NCBI GenBank assembly: GCA_951804985.1
Contig: OX638132.1
Location: 38,449,556-38,513,555 of the forward strand
Direction: 5' to 3'
From: Dryomyza anilis
Taxonomy: Eukaryota > Arthropoda > Insecta > Diptera > Dryomyzidae
Length of the DNA: 64,000 nucleotides
Below the pieces are notes generated by a model. It saw only the letters and a program-made list of their open reading frames with translations. It made no database searches and was not told the origin of the DNA. The position numbers were made by a program, and so were the translations under genes. Of the stretch, positions 23,136 to 35,771 are shown piece by piece; within the stretch, counting starts at the first letter, position 1; every line of letters begins with the position of its first letter.

Positions 23136-24584
23136 GAAGGTAAATATTGGAGTATTTGAGTATGATCGTATGTGTGCAACTGCAACCATTTTTACTATTT
23201 TGATTATTATATTTATTTTGATTATTATATTTAATTTATTGAGTTTTATGAATCATTCATATGTGGGATGAATTTGGTGATGGGTTGAGTCGCAATGACA
23301 AATTCATAAAATTGAATGACAAATTCATAAAATTGAACATCAAATTCATAAATAGTATGAAGTTTTCTCTATTCTAAAATGTGTCTTCATAAAATTGAAC
23401 ATCAAATTCATAAATAGTATGAACTTTTTCTCTATTCTAAAATGTGTCTGAAAATGGCCTAAAATATCGAGATAAATTTTCTTAAAAACGTTACGTAATA
23501 GAAATAAGCTGAGTATGCAGCCAAAATCAAAAACCGTGAATTATCTAGAATTGATGTATGGGAAGTCCATGGCAAACATTTTTATCATTTTGTAACCATA
23601 GACAATTTAAAATCAACTTTTAAAAATTAATTCGATTTTATTGATAAATTTTGTATAGAATAAATTGTGAAAAAGCTGTTTTTAAATTTAAAGTTGACTT
23701 TAAATTGTCTATGATTATGCGTCTATATCTTTTAAAATTATATAATCTGTAAATAATATATTAAAAAATAGGTAATTCAATTTTATCACCTAAAAACCAT
23801 AACATTTTAGGAAATATTTTCTATTTGTTATTGTCTGCATGTTATAAAGTTATCGACTACTTACCACAATCACAATGGTTCGAGATAGAATTTTCAAATC
23901 TTGCTACAGGTAATTGTAAAATTAAAATAATTCCAACACAAAATATATAGATATAAATGCCCACCAACATGATTGAACTATTTTTAACCTTTTCTCTTTT
24001 AAACATTATTACAAATTAAATGAGTTACTACTATACCTACCTACATTATTAACGCAAACGATTATAAATAAGCCTCTTCTACTTAGGTGAGATAAAAATA
24101 TATATGTGGCGTAATTGGCTATGACTAATAATGTAGCGTGTTTTATAAAATAAATGCGCAATATACATTAGGGCGGATCGAAAGGTTGACCACGAAAAAT
24201 TGAAATCTCATGTGCACGAGCATTACACATGCCATATTTTAATTTTTTTATAATCTAAATCATGTAGTTTCAAAATAGGCTCTAAAAATTTGAGTTTGAA
24301 TCTATTAATGCCATTATAAAAATTTATCAATAATGCAACATGCTAAGTACAAACATAATCGACAATTAAATTTAAACTTTTTAATGTTTAAATTTCAACA
24401 ATTAATGTTCCAATTTGAGTACTAAAATGTTCAAATTTTTTTTATTTCAACAAGGATTGCATTACCGAAGTGTCTTAGTACTATTTTGCTTTGAGAACAT
24501 CAATTCATTTATTTTTAAAATTTAAAAAAAATAAATGCAATAATATTGGCACCATCGTAAAATATCCCTCAAATATATTTATCA
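23136..24584. other. AT-rich non-coding region
   Basis: No gene. It contains a local direct duplication (23319-23450) in which AATTGAACATCAAATTCATA and ATTCTAAAATGTGTCT recur with a period of about 62 bp. The remainder shows nothing recognisable. Confidence 0.5.
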
Positions 24585-24939
24585 ATTTATATCCCTCACA
24601 AAATGAGGGATATAAATTATTGAAAAAAAATGTCCATCATGACCGATATTTTTATTTTCATCTTTGATGAGAAAAAATATATCGCTCAATGATCGAAATT
24701 AATTCTCATCTCAGAAGTACTCATCATTGATGATGAAAATAATTCATATATTCAATTTTTCTCATCATTGAATGATGAGAAAAAGCATAACGTCGCGAAT
24801 TCTCATCATTTGAAGATGAAAATAAATGATGAGGAAAGATGAAAGAAATGATGAAAAAATGATGAGAAAAAATATGAGAAAAGATGAAGAAAATTATGAG
24901 AAAAATAATGAGACAAATGATGATAAAAATGATATTTTT

Positions 24940-25135
24940 TATCTTTTCGCTCTTTTCGATATTTTTGATCTTGTTGTTCTTTTTGATCTTCTTGATCTTT
25001 TTGATTTTTTCATCTTTTTGATCTTTTCGATCTTTTAGATATTTTTGATCTATTCAATCTTCTCGATATTTTTGGTCCTTTTGATCTTTTTGACCTTTTT
25101 TTATCTTTTTGATCTTTTTGATCTTTTTGATCGAC
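24940..25135. repeat. 9-bp GATCTTTTT array
   Basis: About 20 degenerate copies of GATCTTTTT or GATCTTTTC, dense in GATC sites, in the middle of the foldback element. Confidence 0.88.
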
Positions 25136-25189
25136 CTTCGCTTTCGACAATAAAAAAAGTGCAAAAAGGCGATTCCGCCCACTTGGAGT

Positions 25190-25505
25190 GGTCATCCTAG
25201 ACGTGTTCAGGAGCACCTCATCCCTCAATGGACATAAACATAATAAAAAAAGGGTCATACTGGACATGTCCAGGAGCACCTCATCCTCCAGTGTACGTGT
25301 CCAAAACCATTTTTATGACATTTCAAAACATAATGAAAAAAAAAATTGTCAAAATGTTTCCTGGACATCCACCTCATCCTCCAGTGTACATGTCCAAAAT
25401 CATTTTTATAGCATTTCAAAACATAAAGATAAAAAAATTTGTCCAAGGTCATCATGGGCATGACCAGGAACACCTCATCTTCCAATGGACATGTCCAAAC
25501 CTTTT
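25190..25505. repeat. Minisatellite with GGACATGTCC palindromes
   Basis: Four imperfect units (near 25190, 25254, 25361 and 25449) built around a 10-bp palindrome GGACATGTCC, then CACCTCATCCTCCAGTGTAC and CATTTCAAAACATAA. GC content is higher than in the surroundings. Confidence 0.8.
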
Positions 25506-25913
25506 TTTACATATCATCCAGCAGCAATCGGATGTGCCCAATATCTTATTTGTCCTCATATATTTCTAATCATTTTTCACATCATTTGTCTCATCATTTT
25601 TCTCATCATATTTCTCATCATATTTCTCATCACTGTTTCATCTTTTCTCATCTTTTTTCTCATACTTTTTTTTATATTTTCTCATCATTTTTTTGCTCTT
25701 CAAATGATGAGAATTCGCTGCGTGCTTTTTTCTCATCATTCAATGATGAGAAAAATTGAAGATACAAATTATTTTCATTATCAATGATGACTACTTTTGA
25801 AGATGAAAATTATTTCGCTCATTGAGCGATATATTTATTTTCATCAATGAAGAAAAAAGTTATTTATCAATAGTGAGCAACAATTCTCATCTTTAGTGCG
25901 GGATATAAATTGA

Positions 25914-27169
25914 GCGAAGAGAAAAGAAACCATCTTGAACCCTTGAATCCTGCTTCCAGCGGCCAAGTTATTCACTTAATAACTTTTTATAGTTTTTAGT
26001 TGTAAACTTTCAAAGTCAAAAATTTTGACTTAATTCAGATATTACGCCTCCTGCGCACTATGGGTCAGAAACCGCAGTATCGTCTCATAAATACATAGGA
26101 AATGAATGAAATAAACGGTTTTAAGAAGATAAATTATTGAATTTTCATAATATGTATTATTATTATTTTAAATATGCTCAAACATGAAAAAAAAAAATTT
26201 TTTTAATGATTTTTTGAGCAATATTGGTACCATTTTGGGAAGGAATGACATTCAGCTTTTAAACAGTGCTTTTAAAATTGTTATGATATGCTTATGTACA
26301 CTGTAAAAAATTAAAGAGTAGGTGCATATTTTGAATTTTAAAACTTATACTTTGGTTAAACTTTTAACTATCGCGCTGTTCCACACCGAAAGAAATTTTA
26401 ATGAATTTGTATATACAATGTAATGGTTATTCATAAAAATGGATGCAGAAAGTACGCATATTTGAGCAAAATATGTCAGACTGGTCAAATAAAATGTTAG
26501 ATTTTTGGCAAAACAAATATTTGTAACGCGAAAGAGTTAATTACATATAGTTTGTGATACTACTTACGCCCTGAAAAACATTTCAATGTATATTTCATAA
26601 AAATTAGTCGAGCCGTTCGGAATTTATAGCAATTTTATTAAAAAATAATTTAACCTCGAAAATATGCGATTAATACCCTTCATTATAATATTTATACTAT
26701 ATAAACATATGAAATGGTACTGCTGGCACTAATACAAATAATTTTATACCAAAATCATCATGTTTTATTCCTTTTTTCCTTTATGGACGATATGCAAGAA
26801 ATTGCGATTTTACTACAACTGTTCTATAGGATTATGTACTGAGCTTGATGTATGATTCTTTCCATTTTTGGAACATAGTAAGATACTATCAATATATAAC
26901 TAAATACAAAAATCACTTATTTATCTAACGAAATACAAATGTTACAGTTAAATATGTGGCAAAAATTTACATTTTTCAAAAAAAATGATATTTAATATAT
27001 GAAATTGCCACTCCCTGAATTCTAATTTTTGGAGTAGTGTAAGGTACATCCATAAACTAATTTAATCCAAAATTTTAAGTGTTTATCTCTTAAAAGAAAA
27101 AAGTTACAGATAAATAAGTAAAAAACACATTTTTCAATTTTCATATAAAAAAGTGCCAATCCCATTTTT
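25914..27169. other. AT-rich non-coding region
   Basis: No gene, RNA or recognisable repeat beyond short A/T tracts. Confidence 0.45.
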
Positions 27170-27695
27170 ATATCCTACACTAAGAGTGAAAGGGTATATT
27201 CAGTTTGGTACGCCGTTTGTAACACACTGAAGAAAGCATCTCCGGTATGGAAAAGTATATATATTCTTGATCCTGAGTCATGATCGGCATGATCGATCGA
27301 TTCAAATACCTCATATAAAATTTACATCTACAGATCAATTTTACTGTAGGTAAACTTTTTTGGTCAAATATATATTGACATCATGCTGAAATACATTAAA
27401 ATAATGTTTTCCTGCGAAACGAGTTGTGGTTCCAAAAAAAAAAAAATCGAAATTCGGTACACCTACCCATTAGTAAATATGGGTATCAAATGAATGGAAA
27501 TTCTTCAGCGATGAAAAGTTTGTAGTTATTTTCAGGATTTGTATACCCTGGTGACCTATATACCAATTTGAATGGTAACCACACATATGTGTAGGGTATT
27601 AGACCGACTATAATTTTGATAATCCTAACTGTCATAATAACACCTACTTTAAAATTTCCCATGTGATCTAACCTTCCCAACTGGTTCATATTTTC
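27170..27695 (-). repeat. Repeat A, diverged and internally deleted copy
   Basis: Read on the plus strand it opens with TATCCTACACTAAGAGTGAA and CTCCGGTATGGAAAAGTATA. It closes with TGTGTAGGGTATTAGACCGA, CCCATGTGATCTAACC and TTCCCAACT, which are the complements of the 3' and 5' ends of family A in the right order. It is 525 bp against about 760 bp for full copies. Confidence 0.75.
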
Positions 27696-28661
27696 TCCAT
27701 TTTTCACAGAAAGATGTGTATCCAAAATTTCATTAATTTATCTTTGTTAACAATGCCAGGGTTATACATTAAACTTTTACATATGAAATTGCCACCCCCT
27801 TTTCCAATTCCGCCCATAATGTACCGGGATAATGTACCATTATAAGCTAACTAGGTCCAAAGTGCCTTCTGACCTACTGTGCACCGGCCAGGTTTTTCTT
27901 ATTCGGCAGCAAAAGTGGGGTGAAAGGTCATTATAAGTTAAAATCAATTCTAGCTTAAAGACTCTTGAGGCATTTTACTTATGAACGTTCAAAATTTTGA
28001 AAAAAATAGACTTTTCTGATATCTTCCATAGCATACAAACAAAAGAAGTGAAACAATTGATTCTTTCGCAAAAATCAAAGATTATATTCAGTATTCAACT
28101 GAATATAATCTTTCAACGGAGATATTATAACTAAAAGTGAAAAAACGAATTCAAAAATTCACACTTTTCAAAGTTTTTTAGAGGTTTAAAATTTCAAACC
28201 AAAAAAAAATTTTTTTCGAGTATATATATTATCAATCATGCCAAATATAAACAAAAAAAACTTATTTAAAAAAAAATGTTAATCTATATACTAAAATCCA
28301 AAAACAAAAATGTTCAACTCTGGATTATTATGCGGCGGAATCTAATCAGTCGATTTTTATTTTTAGTATCTTAAAATCATATTTCATCAATTTCCAATTA
28401 AACAAAAAAACCGCATTCAATAATATTCACTACATGAAAAGATACAGAGTTTTGGCCGATGAAACACGTTACTGAACCACTGTGCGGCGGTCCGATAGTA
28501 TTATGCACACATGAAAAAAAAATATAAAATAAAAAATATTTTTAATATAAAACGTTTTTAATGTGAATTTTAAGGATTCAATAGATTATATTATCTACCA
28601 CCCCGCGTTTTATTTTAAATCATACTAAAAATTCACCTTAAAAACCTTTTACTTTTTGATA
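27696..28661. other. Non-coding, nothing recognised
   Basis: AT-rich sequence with poly-A stretches leading up to the jockey relic. No gene or repeat was identified. Confidence 0.4.
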
Positions 28662-29440
28662 TTTCCCTAATTGGATATTTCCCAAAGACATGGAGTAAAT
28701 CATTAATATTAATGATTCCAAAACCAGGTAAAGACAAGATCTTACCATCCTCTCACAGACCCTGCTTCTATGTTTGTCAATACTATTCGAAAAATTACTC
28801 CTCTTGGAACTTTCACTTTATCTCTGTGACCAGAACTTAATACCATCCTATCAATGATACAGCAATAATGAGCTCCCACCAGTGTCCTGTTATGGCATCT
28901 AAAAATTTTCAGGAGCACTTGAGACTTATAGAAAACGGATGTCGAATTGGCGGAAAAAAATAAATGAACAAAAGTGTAAGCAAGTAACATTCGCACTTAG
29001 AATAGGCATATCTCCCACAGTTACTCTTAATAACATTCCAATCCCGTAATCTAATGAAGTCACATACTTTGGAGTTCACCTTGATAGAAGACTAACATGG
29101 CGAAAACATATTGAGGCCAAAAAAGCACACATTAAAATAAAAGCATTTACATTACATTGGCTTATTAACTATCGATCTCCATTAAACCTGAAATACAAAG
29201 TACTCCTATTCAAAAGTATTTTAAAACCCATCTGGACTTATGGAATTCAGTTATGGGGTAAAGCAATAGCACAGAGACCAGGATATACCAATGATAAGAG
29301 AAGAATTTAACCTTATGAATCCAAATTATCAACAAAACCTTTTAAATCATCCGAATCCGTTGGCACGATCGTTGATAAAAAACACAATACAAAACAAGCC
29401 TTGCACAAAATATGGTGAACTGAATATCATGGACCACGCA
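28662..29440 (+). pseudogene. Jockey-clade LINE reverse transcriptase relic
   Basis: Fragments of a non-LTR reverse transcriptase in broken frames. FPKTWSKSLILMIPKPGKDK is the N-terminal RT block. A large deletion follows. Near 28910-29030 comes a segment resembling the pre-thumb region (HLRLIENG, then TVTLNN). Then, more clearly, EVTYFGVHLDRRLTWRKHI and LKPIWTYGIQLWGKA, the conserved C-terminal block of jockey-type elements. The catalytic FADD region is missing and stops are frequent, so it is inactive. It is related to, but much more decayed than, the element at 53800-58662. Confidence 0.85.
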
Positions 29441-29461
29441 AGTATAACAAACAGAATAGGG

Positions 29462-29895
29462 TAATGGTGAGCCTAGACCTCTCTCGTCTTTGCCACCCAG
29501 GGCTGGGAACATAGACCTCGTCCGTCTGTGCCTCTGCTCTCCCCTTCAATCTTCTCTCAACATCGCATCACCAGGCGGGAGTAATGGTGAGCCCAGACTT
29601 CGCTCGTCTGGGCCGCCCAGAGCAGGGAGCATAGAGCTTGTCCGTCTGGGCATCTGCTCTCCCCCTTTATTTTTCCATGCACACTCACCATCAAGGCATC
29701 ATTGCAACCACAGAATGGTGCGCCTAGACCTCACTCGTCTTGTACACCCAGAGCCCAGTCTGTGCCAATCACCAGGCGCAATCACCAGGCGGGGATAATG
29801 GTGAGTCTACACCTTCTAGTTTTGGCCACCCAGGGTAGAGAGCATAGACTGCGCCTCTGCTCTCCTCCTTTATTCTCGCACTCACCGGTACAATT
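29462..29895. repeat. GC-richer minisatellite after the jockey relic
   Basis: Four units start with AATGGTGAGCCTAGACC-like sequence (near 29462, 29581, 29712 and 29797), each followed by CTCGTCT, GCCACCCAGG, GGAGCATAGA and CTCTGCTCTCC. Unit lengths vary (about 85-131 bp). The array directly follows the jockey RT relic and precedes an A-rich tract, so it may be the 3' untranslated region of that LINE. Its open frames are repeat-driven. Confidence 0.8.
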
Positions 29896-30459
29896 AACAC
29901 CGTCTTCACCAACAAATAAAATAAAAATACAAAACAATAATAAATAAAATACAAAAATGAAATACTAACACTGTTCTAAAGAGTATCGTAACCACACAAT
30001 TTTCAAATTTATTTATTTAAGTGAAATTATTTATAATGTTTAGTTTGTAAGATTTTAATACTTATTTTTAGTTTCTATAATAGAGACGATTCAATAATTA
30101 AATAAAGAATATATTTAAAAAAAACCTTTTATATTAAAAATATATTTTATTTCATATTTTTATTTTTCTTATTTTTTTGTTAGTTATATTTTCGTCTGAC
30201 AGAAATCTAGAGGCCTAATATTATTAAAATTGAAAATATTCATGTTTCAAAGTCTCTTTAATATGGAACCATGGCAATAAAATCACGATGAACCGGATGA
30301 CAACAGACCATTAAAATTGCATTGTCATCCAGTTTGAGGAATTATTTAAAACCTCAAGTCTGTAACTCATCGCGAAGGTAGTTCAAAATCAATTATAAAG
30401 TTTGTACCGAACAGACAGACAAGAAAGCAACCCAAATAAAAACGTTTTAACGTTTTAAA
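29896..30459. other. A-rich tail and unremarkable sequence
   Basis: AAATAAAATA-rich tract possibly representing the LINE 3' end, then AT-rich sequence without features. Confidence 0.4.
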
Positions 30460-31214
30460 CGAGTTGGGAAAGTTAGGTCACATGGGTAAGTTCGGTAACA
30501 TGGGTCGGATTTTTATAGTCGGTCGGGGCCGACTATGGAATACCCTACACCTATGGCGGGGATATTAACCCTCAGAATATTATTCATATATCAGAAATTT
30601 ACGTCTTATATCCCCATAAATAAAAAAAAATTTATAAAAAATAAAAAAATTAAAAAAAAAATTGAAAAATATAATTGGGCGGACCACGCCTATATTTAAA
30701 ATTTTGAAAGGCTAATATTTTATAGATTTGATTTTAATAAATTACGGATCAAATTTCCACTATGAAAACCCGGGAAATAATGAAAAAAAAAAGTGGGCGG
30801 ATCACGCCCATTTTTGGACCACATATTTTTAGGCGAATTCTAACAATACGTTTTAAATTTTACAACTATACCTTGAATACTTTTCGAGTTATTAGTTCCG
30901 AAAGAGTTATATAAAAGTGACTTGTATGGGAGGTGGGCGTGTCCGTTGACCGATTTGGCTCATTTTCAAACTCAGTTCCTACTTTTGGCTAAAATATATT
31001 GAGACGAAATTTCATCGCATTCTGATCAGTATTTCTCAAGTTGTTCTGTCTTCGGACAGCAAGACGGACAGACAGACGGACATGGCTAAACGGACTCGGG
31101 TAGTGATGCTGATCAAGAATATATATACTTTTCCATACCGGACACGCCTCCTAAGGGGCGTTACAATATATGCACAAAGTTAATATACCCTGTACCTCAT
31201 AGGTGTAGGGTATA
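30460..31214 (+). repeat. Repeat A, full copy 2
   Basis: CGAGTTGGGAAAGTTAGGTC to GGTGTAGGGTATAAA. It carries AATACCCTACACC near the 5' side, two ACCACGCC/TCACGCCC-type segments, GGAGGTGGGCGTGTC, a GACAGACAGACGGACA run and TGATGCTGATCAAGAATATA. About 755 bp, no coding capacity. Confidence 0.88.
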
Positions 31215-32185
31215 AAAATCGACTTATGTTATGTGAAACTAGGGATCATTCTAAGTATTTTGGGAATCCATATTGTTTCAGGTCAATTCGTTTCCGGTTT
31301 TTATGCATGTAATATTTTTTTTCATAAAAAAATATAATTTTTTGCGACACATATATTGTAGCTGAGATCCCTCTGAGTATAAATATGAAAACAGTTTTCC
31401 AATATCAATTCATTTAAAGGTTTTATTCCTATTGGAAATGTTACTATGCAATTTTTATTTTTATTTATTAAATTCAAATATTATGATATTTGCACCTTTA
31501 AAATGTAAATAAAAGCCGTAAGTTAATTAATATCGAAAACATATTTATATTCAGAAATGCCTCAGCTATGAAGTACATCCATTTTTTTTATAATTTGTAT
31601 ATTTTTATAATATGAAAATGCATTTCAAATGCAAATAAACCCCTTTAACGAATTGATTCAGAAAAACTGGGAAACACGTGTATATTTATTAGTGTACTTT
31701 AAAACTCTCCCATGTGTGCAGCCAAAAGTAAAATTTGACGTACGGTGTTATATGCGACAATTTTGATCACTAAAAGTTGCTTAACGAAGACTTTCCCGAA
31801 CAAAAGTTAATTTTCAACGATTCAACGGTCAAACACGCGTTCGGTGGAGTCGAAATATTTTGATTAGTTCACGAATGGTTAATAATAAAGTCAAAAGCCC
31901 GTAACTATATTCAAAATTAACCTGGAGCTTAAATTTAATTACGGCTTTTTTTGACGGTTTTCCTTTGAAAATAAATCTCAAAAAGCTATACATTAAAATA
32001 AACTCCAGTTTAAAAATGATTATAGTTACGCGCCAAAGTATTTTTGGAGCAGTCAACAACATATTTATTGAGGCCATCTTAAAAAATTACAACAGGAGAT
32101 TTTAGAAGAATGTAACTTGTAACAGAAAACCGTAGATCATCGATATTTTGACCAAAGTGACAGAAGTCTCCTGTTATATCATGAG
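31215..32185. other. AT-rich non-coding region
   Basis: No supported gene. An open frame of about 80 codons on the minus strand (31829-32077) has no recognisable domain and lies in sequence with no coding signature. Confidence 0.4.
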
Positions 32186-32457
32186 AAACAGCAACACTGA
32201 CTGCATTTGATTACGCTCACTGTGGTCAGTGCAGTTTATCACAAAAAAACAACACTCTGCCGCATGCTTTTATTATCGAAAATTATTAGTAAATGATTCT
32301 TAAAAATTATCAATAAAATATAAACAGCAACACTGACTGCATTTGATTACGCTCACTGTGGTCAGTGCAGTTTATCACAAAAAAACAACACTCTGCCGCA
32401 TGTTTTTATTATCGAAAATTATTAGTAAATGATTCTTAAAAATTATCAATAAAATAT
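32186..32457. repeat. 136-bp perfect or near-perfect tandem duplication
   Basis: The segment starting AAACAGCAACACTGACTGCA and ending ATCAATAAAATAT occurs twice (32186-32321 and 32322-32457). I see a single difference (GCATGCTTTT against GCATGTTTTT), implying a recent event. No protein. Confidence 0.95.
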
Positions 32458-32703
32458 AAATTTTATAAATAAATGATTACAAATGTCAATTGTGGCAAAA
32501 ATAAATATTTTAACCAAACTAATAATTACCTAAAATATTAAATAACAATGGAAAATTATATCCGTGTGATTTCTTTTGTATTTAATAATGAATACTTCTG
32601 TTAATTATCTTCTTTTAGATAAACTATTTTTATCCTTCATATTTAGAAACACAATTTGACGTTGTTTCGACACGTTTTCACCCGTATTCTTATTTTGTTT
32701 ATA

Positions 32704-33276
32704 ATAGCTGCGTTTTTTTCATAATTTTTTGTTCCGGATCAAAGCCATTGTGAAATATACGATGTTTCTCTAATTAAATAATACACAAACCTTTCTTCTT
32801 AATACATGAAGAGTTGTTGTCTTCGGTATGACACTTAATATTTTAAATGAATTGAAGCAGCGGCGATTATCATGTTTGAAAATACCACGGGCATTTTACC
32901 AACAGATGAGAGTGATTGCGTAAGGCACTGTTCTATTGAAAGTGGTACTTGCAGCACCACAAAAACGCACTTTTTATATAATTTAATATCCTTTTTTTTT
33001 GAGCGGTTAGAGTTGTGGTTGTCGTCCCCAAAAGAAATTACAGCCAATTTTTCTAAACATATTTTTTGTTTACTAAAATTTTTTAAATTTATTTTCTATA
33101 CATTTTTGTCAGCAACATTCAGCAAATTTTCGCCGTATACGTTTTAGTCAGTACACATTTTCAATGAGTTGAGCCAGATAGCTACACCAGAAATTTATCT
33201 GGTTCAAATGTTGTTTTTGTTTTGCGTATATAATTGGTTCCAGCTCAAATTTAAATTATGAAAAAAACGCAGCTAT
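32704..33276. mobile_element. TA-flanked MITE with 24-bp perfect TIRs
   Basis: The left end ATAGCTGCGTTTTTTTCATA (continuing ATTT) is repeated perfectly inverted at the right end (to 33276). Both ends are flanked by TA (32702-32703, 33277-33278). 573 bp, no transposase, a Tc1/mariner-type insertion pattern. Short open frames within it show no recognisable domain. Confidence 0.9.
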
Positions 33277-33785
33277 TAAATACTTTTTATTTAAACTTAA
33301 AAGTTGTACCAAAAGTTGGCGAAAAAGTTAGAAAAATAAGTATACGGATTGATTAATATTGTATGAGAATTTAATAACACTACACAACATTCATTCTACG
33401 CAGAAATCAAGGCTACCAGTGTGAAAATTTAGTTCCAGATGCGATCATTGGCTGCATTCAGCGACCTCAGCAGTTGTGGAGCTGTTGGGTAATTTTCGCT
33501 TAAATGGCATGCTACCCTCAACATGTTTAGTAAGCGGTCGCCATTTTTTCCAGCAAGAATTTTTTACGCAACATTTGTGCTGCCTTCATTATCGATGCCA
33601 TTGGATGACATTTTAACTCAAATATTTATAAATAAAAATGGAATTTAGATTAGAAAATATGTTTTCCATCAATTAAAGAGTTGTATGTAACTTTAATAAA
33701 ATATTTATAATAAATTATTTTGTAAATTGACAGCTGAGGTAGCGGTGCATTCAATAAAAGTGAGCGATTAGTTAGTGAGCAGTCT
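33277..33785. other. Non-coding with a shared segment
   Basis: No gene. The last ~70 bp (TTTTGTAAATTGACAGCTGA to about 33780) resemble 16965-17040 in the palindrome spacer. Confidence 0.45.
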
Positions 33786-33799
33786 CGCTAAAAGGCGCA

Positions 33800-34690
33800 C
33801 TTTTGAATTTTTCAAACAAATTAAAAAAAAAACGCAACATCAAAAAAATGCGCCTAATATTCAAAATTTTGCGCTTTTTAAAAAGAGCGGAAACTATAGA
33901 GAAAGGCGCAAAAAATCATATAATTATAAATTTTCCACCTCTACAGAAGGACGCAAAATATAGAAAATGTTCAAAAAAGCATAAAATTGCAAATGCACCT
34001 TGTTTACAAAATTTTTGCGCCTCTATAGAAGAGCGAAAAATAGAAAAGAGAATGGCGCAAAATTCGCAAAAAATCATAAAATTGCAAATTTTCCACCTCT
34101 ACAGAAGGGCGCACAATATAGATAAAGGCGCAAAATGTTCAAAAAATCATAAAATTGCAAATTCGCTTAATTTACAAAATTTTTACGCCTCTAGAGAAGG
34201 ACGCAAAATATAGAGAAAGGCGCAAAATGTTTAAAAAAGCATAAAATTGCAAATGCGCCTAATTTAAAAAATTTTGCGCCTCTATAGAAGGGCGCAAAAT
34301 GTAGAGAAAGGCGCAAAATTTAAAAAAAAGCATAAAATTGCAAATGCGCTTAATTTACAAAATTTTTGCGCCTCTATAGAAGGGCGCATCATTTTCAAAA
34401 AAGCATAAAATTGCAAATAAGACGAATTTACAAAATTTTGGCGCCTCTACAGAAGGGCGCAAAATATAGAAAATGGCGCAAAATTTTCAAAAAAGCATAA
34501 AATTGAAAATGCGCCTTATTTACAAAATGTTTGCGCCTCTACAGAAGGGCGCAAAATTTTCCAAAAATCATAAAATTTCAAATGCGCCTAATTTTCAAAA
34601 TTTTGGCGCGTCTACAGAAGGGCGTAAAATATAGAAAATGGCGCAAAATTTTCAAAAAAGCATAAAATTGCAAATTCGCCTAATATTCAG
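33800..34690. repeat. ~91-bp GGCGC minisatellite, expanded
   Basis: About ten units with consensus GCATAAAATTGCAAATGCGCC, AATTTACAAAATTTTTGCGCC, TCTACAGAAGGGCGCAAAA and TATAGAGAAAGGCGCAAAA. Each unit holds two GCGCC and two GGCGC pentamers facing each other and could form stem-loops. Lower copy numbers are seen in the palindrome arms. Confidence 0.88.
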
Positions 34691-35771
34691 AATTGTTAGG
34701 CTTTTTTAAAAGACCGGAAACTACAGAGAAACGCGCTAAATTTTCAAAAAAATAAACACAAAATGGAAAAAGCGCCTAAAATGCAGAATCTTTGCGGCTT
34801 TTAAAAAGATCGCAAAATATAGAAAAAGGCGCCAAATTTTCAAAAAAAAAAAACAGAATTCATTTTCAGAGTAAATATGCGCCATTTTCATTTTGTGTTT
34901 GTTTTTATAATTTTGCGCTTGTAAAGACGATAAAATTCTGTAAGTTATGCGCTGTTTTAATTTTGATCATTATTTGAATAATTTACCCCTTATCTCCAGA
35001 TTACTAATATTCTGTAAATTACCTTTTTAATTGTTCGCTTTTTTTTAAATTTTGCGACTTAAAAAAAACTTTTTGACATTTTAATATTTGTTAAAATTGT
35101 CCAAAATAGCGGGTTACTTTTATTTTAAAGTTGACTTTAAATTGTCTACGAATATGCGCCATTGTATTTTGACATAGATTCTGAAGAATACACAATTCGA
35201 GTTTTAAATATTTTGAGATCTATATCAAAATGTCCCAAGACAAAAATTCTAGGCAGGGTCGAGACAGTTTAGAAACATTTTTTGTGACATATTTTAAAAA
35301 GAGATAGGCGGAGTTTGTATCACAAGCTGTCTGCCCGATTCCAAAATATGCCGTGAATCTGTCATTAAAAAACCACAACATTTTACAAACTGCCCAAAAT
35401 ATTCCATTTATCTGTGTGTTGGCCGGAAATATTCCTGAAAAATTACATAAATTTTGTCTCGGGGTGTCAATATTAAATCGAATTTAAACATTATAGGCGC
35501 ATAACCATAGACAATTTTAGACAACTTTAATAATTCGACTTACAAAAAAAATCGAATTTTTTAGAATTTTTGTATAGAATAAATTGTCAAATAGATGATT
35601 TTGAATTTAAATTTGACTTTAAATTGTCTATACTAATGCGCCATAGTTTTTAAAAAATATACATATATTTTGTATATCTTCGTTGTACAACTATAAGTCC
35701 AAATACCATTTTTGAAAGTAAAAGTTCGACAATTCATAGTTTTAGATGTGTTGGTGTATTTTCATAATTAA

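Larger units (their letters stand above)
24585..25913. mobile_element. Foldback-type element rich in TCATCATT hairpins
   Basis: The ends are inverted: TCAATTTATATCCCTCAC on the left and GTGCGGGATATAAATTGA on the right. Inside each end lie blocks of short palindromes (TCATCATTGATGATGA, CTCATCATTCAATGATGAG, CTCATCATTTGAAGATG) that mirror each other about a centre near 25150. The centre holds two unrelated tandem arrays. No credible protein: open frames here follow the repeats. Non-autonomous, class unknown. Confidence 0.72.

Noticed and set aside
24826..25787. Several overlapping open frames on both strands
   Set aside because: All coincide with tandem arrays of the foldback element.
28742..28996. 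Minus-strand open frame of 84 codons
   Set aside because: It is antisense to the decayed jockey reverse transcriptase.
29462..29895. Telomeric retrotransposon tail (HeT-A/TART-like)
   Set aside because: Only the jockey affinity and a tandem 3' region fit. No gag, head-to-tail arrangement or chromosome-end context was seen.
29490..29954. Open frames rich in Pro, Ser and Arg
   Set aside because: They follow the minisatellite units and have no domain.
33775..34213. Lys-rich open frames
   Set aside because: Translations of the ~91-bp GGCGC minisatellite, whose unit length allows partial open frames.
13751..34690. Possible CRISPR-like arrays (regular GGCGC units)
   Set aside because: Units are degenerate tandem repeats without unique spacers, in eukaryotic DNA.
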